This document shows positions 33,767 through 37,992 of a stretch of DNA of 37,992 bases, piece after piece. Source of the DNA: Coriobacteriaceae bacterium (GTDB lineage: Bacteria; Actinomycetota; Coriobacteriia; Coriobacteriales; Coriobacteriaceae). Position numbers and translations under genes: made by a program. The stretch lies in assembly GCA_015062655.1 (NCBI GenBank), contig SUUG01000026.1:1-37992 (forward strand), given 5' to 3'. The notes under the pieces were generated by a model that made no database searches, was not told where the DNA came from, and saw only the letters and a list, made by a program, of their open reading frames with translations. Every line of letters starts with the position of its first letter. Positions within the stretch are counted from its first letter, which is position 1.

Positions 33767-34326
33767 TTGGCGCCGGTCCTGACGTCCTGTCATTCCAGTT
33801 GCGCCCAGTTTTCGGCGCCGCCACGGAACGCGTGCCGTCGAATGACACGACGTTGCGTTTCGTCGGCCTCGGGGACAAAAGCTGGGACAACTTCGAAAAC
33901 TCATCTCAAACTCGGGGCGTTGAGTTTAAGTTTTTGTCCCAAAGGGCGCCGCGTGCCGCCTTTGGAGGCTCGATGGCGCCGAAAACGCCCGTTTTGAAAC
34001 TCGACCGCTCTTTAGCGCGCAAGCCACCAGCTGCAATCGTAAGTGAATTAACGCGGGCGGCTTGCAGGCTCATTCACAAAACCCCAGGTCGCAGACTTTC
34101 GCCATCGGTGGGCAAAGTGAGTAGTCTCGGATGGCTTGCCCATGAGTTAGCGAACGGGCCTTGAGATTCCGCTGACGTCCGGAAACGCTTCGAGCTCCCT
34201 TGAATTTTCAGACAGTACATGATATAAGGCAATTGGTTTTCCGTTAGGAAGGCTTCCAAGTGCCGGGGACGTTTTCCCCGGCTTTTTTCTTATCCGGGAG
34301 AACTCCGCGATAGCCCTACGCGGCGC
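33767..34326. other. 560-bp stretch without a convincing gene
   Basis: A plus-strand frame is open at 33799-34164, but it has no ribosome site and no recognisable protein. GGGACAA near 33883 and TTTTTGTCCC near 33940 can form an imperfect hairpin. A good terminator at 34262 points to a plus-strand transcript or the tail of a lost gene. Confidence 0.5.
34262..34288 (+). terminator. Plus-strand terminator with no gene before it
   Basis: GCCGGGGA and TCCCCGGC form a tight stem around GTTT-type loop bases, followed by six Ts on the plus strand. The neighbouring ATPase gene is on the minus strand and ends at 34327, so it cannot use this U-tract. Confidence 0.75.
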
Positions 34327-35535
34327 TCAGAACCCCTGCTCGCCGAGCAGCCACCTCGCGAGGTCCAGCACGAGAACGCCCTCCCGGGTATAGGCCTCGT
34401 GCCTCGTGCGGGCGATGAGAACCTTCGGGAACGCATCCCTGACGGACAGCAGCGGCGCGAGCTCCCTCTCGAGCGTCGATTCGGAGCTGATGTCGTCGCT
34501 CACCTGGATGTAGACGAGCTCCGACCCCCTCTTCGCGACGAAGTCGACCTCCTTTTGGTACAGCTTCCCGACGTAGGTCTCATAGCCTCGCCTCATCAGC
34601 TCCAGGAAGACCGCGTTCTCGTACATGCGGCCCCAGTCCATGTCGCGCGTCCCCAGGACCGCATAGCGCATTCCCGAGTCGCATACGTAATGCTTCGCCT
34701 GCGTGCTCAGGTACTTCTTCCCCTTGATGTCGTAGCGCTTCGCCTCATAGAAGACGAAGGCGTCGCGGAGGTAGGAGATATAGCGCCCGACGGTGACGTG
34801 GTTGGTGGGAACCCTGTTGGCGTCGAGGACGTTGGCGATGTTGTTGGGCGAGTTGAGGTTGCCGGAATTGTCCATCATGTACTCGGCCAGCCTCTCCAAC
34901 ACGGTGGAGTCGGGCAGCGAGAACTTCTGGACGAGGTCGCGCGTGAGGATGGTCTTGTAGACGTTGCGGATGTAGCCGTACGACTCCGAGATGTCATCGT
35001 AATCGTAGGACCCGGCGAGTCCGCCGCGTCTGATGAACCCGTCGAAGTCGTCGTCGACGGTCTCTTGCTCGCCGAAGTAGGAGCGGTACTCGCCGAAGCT
35101 GAAGGGGAGGATGTGAACCTCCCTGTGGCGCCCTGTGAACAGGGTCGCCAGGTCCGAACTCAGGAGGAACGCGTTCGATCCCGTGAGGTAGATATCCCAT
35201 CCGCCACGTGCGTGAATGCTGTTAATTGCCTTCTCGAAACCCTCGCACAGCTGCACCTCGTCGATGAAGAGGCGGTTGCGGGCGCCCTCTTTGTGCCGCT
35301 CTATGATTTCGCGATGCAGCACGTGGTACTCGAGCAGCGGCTCGTTGTCGAGGTCCAGCAGATCGATGTAGACGTTGTTGGAGGACGGGTCCTTCCGAGC
35401 AACGGAGGCGGAGAACGCCTTCATGAGCTCGGACTTGCCGGAGCGACGCATCCCCGTGATCACCTTGATGTCCCGGGTGCCCTCGAGCGCCCAAAGCCGC
35501 TCCATATACGTATTGCGGTCTACCCAAGCCATCAT
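34327..35535 (-). CDS. AAA-type ATPase of the DUF4143 family
   Basis: The 402-residue protein has Walker A VITGMRRSGKSELM (about residue 25-38), Walker B RLFIDEVQLCEG (about 88), sensor LTGSNAFLLSS and LPFSFGEYRSYF, then a C-terminal DUF4143 nuclease-like region with EVDFVAKRGSELVYIQVS. This family is common in bacteria and archaea, often in variable loci, and its function is unproven. The start is ATGATG after AAGGAG. That ribosome site lies at the edge of a 51-bp palindrome. Confidence 0.88.
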   Translation of the reverse strand: MMAWVDRNTYMERLWALEGTRDIKVITGMRRSGKSELMKAFSASVARKDPSSNNVYIDLLDLDNEPLLEYHVLHREIIERHKEGARNRLFIDEVQLCEGFEKAINSIHARGGWDIYLTGSNAFLLSSDLATLFTGRHREVHILPFSFGEYRSYFGEQETVDDDFDGFIRRGGLAGSYDYDDISESYGYIRNVYKTILTRDLVQKFSLPDSTVLERLAEYMMDNSGNLNSPNNIANVLDANRVPTNHVTVGRYISYLRDAFVFYEAKRYDIKGKKYLSTQAKHYVCDSGMRYAVLGTRDMDWGRMYENAVFLELMRRGYETYVGKLYQKEVDFVAKRGSELVYIQVSDDISSESTLERELAPLLSVRDAFPKVLIARTRHEAYTREGVLVLDLARWLLGEQGF

Positions 35536-35540
35536 CCGCT

Positions 35541-35591
35541 CCTTCTCGGTTTCGAAACTTAAATTATTTTAAAGTTTCGAAACCGAGAAGG
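35541..35591. promoter_or_regulatory. 51-bp palindrome over the ATPase start region
   Basis: The left arm 35541-35560 and right arm 35572-35591 are perfect 20-base complements containing TTTCGAAA, around an AT-rich 11-base centre. On the minus strand the right end supplies part of the ribosome site AAGGAG. As DNA it is a large operator; as RNA it would hide the ribosome site. Confidence 0.85.
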
Positions 35592-35593
35592 CA

Positions 35594-35707
35594 ATGGCCA
35601 TCGGTCTGCGCAGGTACGCGCCAGAAGGCTGGACAGGCTGCGCAATCGTCGCCGGCCCGCAATTGCGGGAGCCTGGAACACGCGGCGCCGCTCGTTTTGC
35701 TAAATAG
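35594..35707 (+). CDS. Possible 37-aa peptide divergent from the ATPase gene
   Basis: An ATG at 35594 directly after GAGAAGG opens MAIGLRRYAPEGWTGCAIVA and ends at TAG overlapping the GyrI-like gene. The ribosome site comes from the other arm of the palindrome. Nothing else supports it. Confidence 0.2.
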   Translation: MAIGLRRYAPEGWTGCAIVAGPQLREPGTRGAARFAK

Positions 35708-36335
35708 ACTTGATGGGATGGCGGATCACGGTCTTGAGCTTCTCTGGCGCGCACTTGCGCGGGTCGGAGAGGTAAATCTCGTGATGGAGGCGGGATTCGG
35801 AGAAGTCGGGCGCATATCCCTGTTCCGCCGCAAATGCGCGCATGGCGCTTATGGTCGCCGGTTCGTCGTCGTAAGGCCCGGCGTGCATGCATTGAACGCA
35901 TAAGCCCTCGTCGACCCCCAGCAGCTCAACCGCCGAGAAGTCCAGCTTCTTCTTGGCGGCAGCTTCCGAAACTGCCCAGTCGAAGTCCTCGCGAGTGATG
36001 AAATCGGGCAGGCGGATGCACGAGATGAAGTTGAAGTCGTCCTTCCGCGCATAATCGATCTCGCCATCGGCGTGGTCTTGCCACCAGAAGCCCTCGAGCG
36101 GCGGAACAACGAAGTCGAAATAGCCCTCGATTTCCCGCGGGCCCTTCTTCGACATCTTGATGGCATATGCGACGCCGTAGAGCAGCGGCAACGCGTTCTG
36201 GTACTCGCCGCCTTCGGCATTGGGATCGCCCTTGCCCCGCACGGCAACGTAGCTCATAGGCGGAACGGTTACGACGCCCGGCTTGTCCGACGGCCTGTAG
36301 AGCTCCCTGAACTCCTTCTTGAAATCGTATGCCAT
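35700..36335 (-). CDS. GyrI-like small-molecule-binding domain protein
   Basis: The ATG at 36335 follows GGGAGG; longer in-frame starts cross the upstream hairpin. The 211-residue product has PPMSYVAVRGKGDPNAEGGE (about 30-48), PLEGFWWQDHADGEIDY and VQCMHAGPYDDEPATISAM (about 155-175), the signature of the COG4832 GyrI-like family. Such proteins bind small hydrophobic compounds, and some hydrolyse them. No DNA-binding domain is attached, so it is not itself an AraC or MerR regulator. No operon partner is evident. Confidence 0.8.
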   Translation of the reverse strand: MAYDFKKEFRELYRPSDKPGVVTVPPMSYVAVRGKGDPNAEGGEYQNALPLLYGVAYAIKMSKKGPREIEGYFDFVVPPLEGFWWQDHADGEIDYARKDDFNFISCIRLPDFITREDFDWAVSEAAAKKKLDFSAVELLGVDEGLCVQCMHAGPYDDEPATISAMRAFAAEQGYAPDFSESRLHHEIYLSDPRKCAPEKLKTVIRHPIKSI

Positions 36336-36386
36336 CGCAACAAACCTCCCTGAGCTTGGGTTTCCGTCGATATCCGACCAAATATA

Positions 36387-36424
36387 GCAATGGGCGCGGC
36401 TTCGGAAGAGGCCGCGCCCATTGC
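36387..36424. terminator. Perfect 14-bp stem beside the attachment-like repeat
   Basis: GCAATGGGCGCGGC pairs exactly with GCCGCGCCCATTGC around a 10-base loop. It lies between the GyrI-like gene start and the guaA-like repeat. It could be the original guaA terminator left in place, or a leader hairpin. Confidence 0.55.
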
Positions 36425-36456
36425 CGGATATTATAACACAGAATAGAACGTCTGTT

Positions 36457-36469
36457 CTACTCCCACTCG
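36457..36469. other. Attachment-site-like repeat, copy 2
   Basis: It is identical to 33754-33766, in the same orientation. Minus-strand reading gives the guaA-type end (EWE-stop). No guaA gene adjoins it in the window. Confidence 0.5.
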
Positions 36470-36662
36470 ATAAGACAATTCGTCTCATGGGCGGTATGGG
36501 AAACAGCAGGAGTCAGCTTAATACCTCTCCATCTCATTCAGGCTAGGTATTTTGATACCCATTCGATACCCACACCGAAGAATTGCCCTCGAAGCAAAGC
36601 CCGCTTTTGTGATACCGAGATCCGCTCCTACGAACAAGAACACCCGCACGCCGGAAAAGCAA

Positions 36663-36701
36663 AACGCCCGCGGAAGGTAAAATACATACCGTGCGGGCGT
36701 T
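36663..36701 (-). terminator. Terminator of the CdiA-tRNase-like gene
   Basis: AACGCCCGC and GCGGGCGTT form a perfect 9-bp stem. On the minus strand TTTTGCTTTT follows, 25 bases past the stop of the gene at 36726. Confidence 0.8.
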
Positions 36702-36725
36702 ATCGCCTATATTCTCGCGTGCGAG

Positions 36726-37115
36726 CTACTTGATGTCAATGACCTCACCGCGATGATTCACGAAAAGCAGACGCTTTAAGGACCGAAGGTCGTTGGCCGC
36801 CTTGCGAAGCTCCCGCTCCACGACGGCGTCAGGCAGATTCTTCATCCTGCGGCAATCAAAGACAATGCGAGACGATTGGCGCAGCGCCCTACGGAGGTTT
36901 CGGTCGATTGCGCGAGCGCTCGACGCCTTGGGGGATTTCATCTCCCACAACTCGCCGTCCAACAGCAAGTCGGGCGTTCTCTCGTGATCGATATCGCTCT
37001 TCTTGATAAACGTGACGTTATGGCCGGCACGAGCGAGGGAGCGGGCGGTCTCATACTCATGAGGCCATACGTCCGCGTCGCCGGGAACCGTTATGTCGCC
37101 AATCACCTTTTTCAT
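36726..37115 (-). CDS. Orphan CdiA C-terminal tRNase-like domain protein
   Basis: The 129-residue protein runs from MKKVIGDITVPGDADVWPHE through TPDLLLDGELWEMKSPKASS (about residue 50-70), RNLRRALRQSSRIVFDCRRM and LKRLLFVNHRGEVIDIK. The PDLL...E.K layout and the following helix fit the tRNA nuclease domain found at the C-terminus of CdiA and in phage head proteins. Here it stands alone without a delivery domain. I start at 37115, where TATAAT (37125-37130) is only about 9 bases upstream, so the message is probably leaderless. No immunity gene is obvious. Confidence 0.7.
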   Translation of the reverse strand: MKKVIGDITVPGDADVWPHEYETARSLARAGHNVTFIKKSDIDHERTPDLLLDGELWEMKSPKASSARAIDRNLRRALRQSSRIVFDCRRMKNLPDAVVERELRKAANDLRSLKRLLFVNHRGEVIDIK

Positions 37116-37124
37116 AGTGCAGGG

Positions 37125-37130
37125 ATTATA
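37125..37130 (-). promoter_or_regulatory. -10 element of the tRNase-like gene, leaderless type
   Basis: TATAAT on the minus strand lies 9 bases before the ATG at 37115. No ribosome site fits between them, and no clear -35 is seen. Confidence 0.5.
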
Positions 37131-37331
37131 GCAAGCCCTGCCGCGATTTGCGGTTCCATAGAAAGAGCTCCGGTAGAATCGCCTACACACCTCGTACGTG
37201 AACGTCCACACACCCTCGATGCGCGATCTTGCCTCAGCCATAGTTACGGATTGACCTCCATGGCCTATTCTCCGCTCAGTTATCGGACACTGCGCTTTCA
37301 ATGGTGCTCATTTGGCGCCCACAGCACTCAG

Positions 37332-37992
37332 CTATTTATTGACACGCAATGCCACCGATAGGATAAAGTCTGCCATGTTGGTCGCCGCGTTGACCGCCAG
37401 CCGCGCGTGATAGTCAGCGATATTCAACCTGTTGGCACCCACCCCATGCGCATCGCTGTTCTTGTTGCGCATATCCGAAACGGCGGAAACAATCTTCTCC
37501 AAACCGGATAGCAGCGTATTCACCCTTCTATCCATACTGGCATCGCCGTGCATGTTGTAGAGGCTTTTCACATGCTTATATAACTTATTTATGTCCCCGG
37601 ACTCGCTTGGGCGCTCTCCCTTCCGCTCGATAACATAGATGAAAACTTCTTCCACCAACGTCCGAGCCTTCGTTATTGCACTGTCCAATTCCCCTCTCTC
37701 TATATCCTGCTGAGCGCGCTCTGCGATGTCTTTCACATATTGCCTGTCGATTGCCCTTATCGAAGGGACCTCAATCTTCGGTGTTACGCCAATCTCCGTG
37801 ACAATGTATTTCCCGCCAGAAACCCTCAGCTCATGTCCACCGAAAAACAACTCTCCATTAATCAGCTCTATAGCTCCTCGCACCACCTCTTCGTGATGGG
37901 CGTAGACTTCCTCTGGGGAAAGTCCTCGCAAATCATCCCTGAACTGCTCAAGGAAAAAGAAATAGGAGAAGAGGTCTGAAACCCGGTCGTTC
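37332..37992 (-). CDS. Abortive-infection Abi_C domain protein (5' end outside window)
   Basis: The reading is open from the window end, beginning RVSDLFSYFFFLEQFRDDLR, so the true start lies beyond 37992. The C-terminal part, ITKARTLVEEVFIYVIE, GDINKLYKHVKSLYN, GLEKIVSAVSDMRNKNSDAH and the closing ARLAVNAATNMADFILSVAL, is the Abi_C domain. Members are linked to phage exclusion in Lactococcus and other bacteria, by unknown chemistry. It is on the same strand as the tRNase-like gene, 216 bases upstream of it. Confidence 0.8.
   Translation of the reverse strand, partial: NDRVSDLFSYFFFLEQFRDDLRGLSPEEVYAHHEEVVRGAIELINGELFFGGHELRVSGGKYIVTEIGVTPKIEVPSIRAIDRQYVKDIAERAQQDIERGELDSAITKARTLVEEVFIYVIERKGERPSESGDINKLYKHVKSLYNMHGDASMDRRVNTLLSGLEKIVSAVSDMRNKNSDAHGVGANRLNIADYHARLAVNAATNMADFILSVALRVNK

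Noticed and set aside
33799..34164. A 121-codon plus-strand gene after the integrase remnant
   Set aside because: No ribosome site, no recognisable domain and unusual composition. It is more likely non-coding remnant.
32660..34400. A tRNA gene as the integration target near the integrase
   Set aside because: No cloverleaf or TpsiC-loop-like sequence was found there by eye; the guaA-like end is the better candidate.

Overview
The window is a high-GC accessory region whose gene families and codon use suggest an Actinomycetota genome, most likely a gut coriobacterium (Collinsella/Olsenella/Eggerthella-like). That assignment is an inference from gene content; there is no rRNA or housekeeping marker here. 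About half of the sequence is anti-phage or nuclease genes, set among decayed prophage fragments and integration scars.

Layout. 0-3.7 kb: a GrpB-family gene cut by the window edge, pieces of phage terminase and portal genes, two small XRE regulators, a small membrane protein, and a long inverted repeat. 3.7-4.8 kb: an Mrr-type endonuclease. 4.8-15.3 kb (minus strand): one seven-gene operon, transcribed in the order half-length HsdS, degenerate HsdM-like protein, HsdM, full HsdS, DUF1016 nuclease, Fic protein, EcoR124-like HsdR. It has a single clear promoter, flanked by two matching palindromes. 15.4-16.6 kb: a second prophage graveyard, largely a deleted copy of the block found before the Mrr gene. 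16.6-22.7 kb: a second type I restriction operon (RHH protein, HsdR, HsdM, HsdS N-terminal half), followed by an HsdS C-terminal half in the opposite orientation. Matching 16-bp inverted repeats bound the segment, the signature of an invertible specificity gene. 22.8-25.3 kb: a nuclease-toxin-like gene broken by a stop, a methyltransferase and prophage lysis remnants.

25.3-33.8 kb: a cargo block with a BRO-N/Fic fusion (one operator upstream, one inside the gene), a short P-type ATPase, a receiver-less OmpR-type regulator, a full MgtA-like ATPase with two tiny downstream genes, and a truncated tyrosine recombinase. 33.7-38 kb: repeated short sequences resembling the 3' end of guaA (a known island insertion site), a DUF4143-type ATPase with a 51-bp palindrome over its start region, a GyrI-like protein, an orphan CdiA-tRNase-like protein and an Abi_C protein running off the window.

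The genes fit a defence island assembled by repeated insertion and recombination. Two complete type I systems carry separate potential ways to change specificity: 12-bp repeats in the linker of one HsdS, and inversion in the other. The least explained pieces are the half-S/degenerate-M pair heading the seven-gene operon, the paired operators there and in the BRO-N/Fic gene, and the duplicated phage block ahead of the defence genes.
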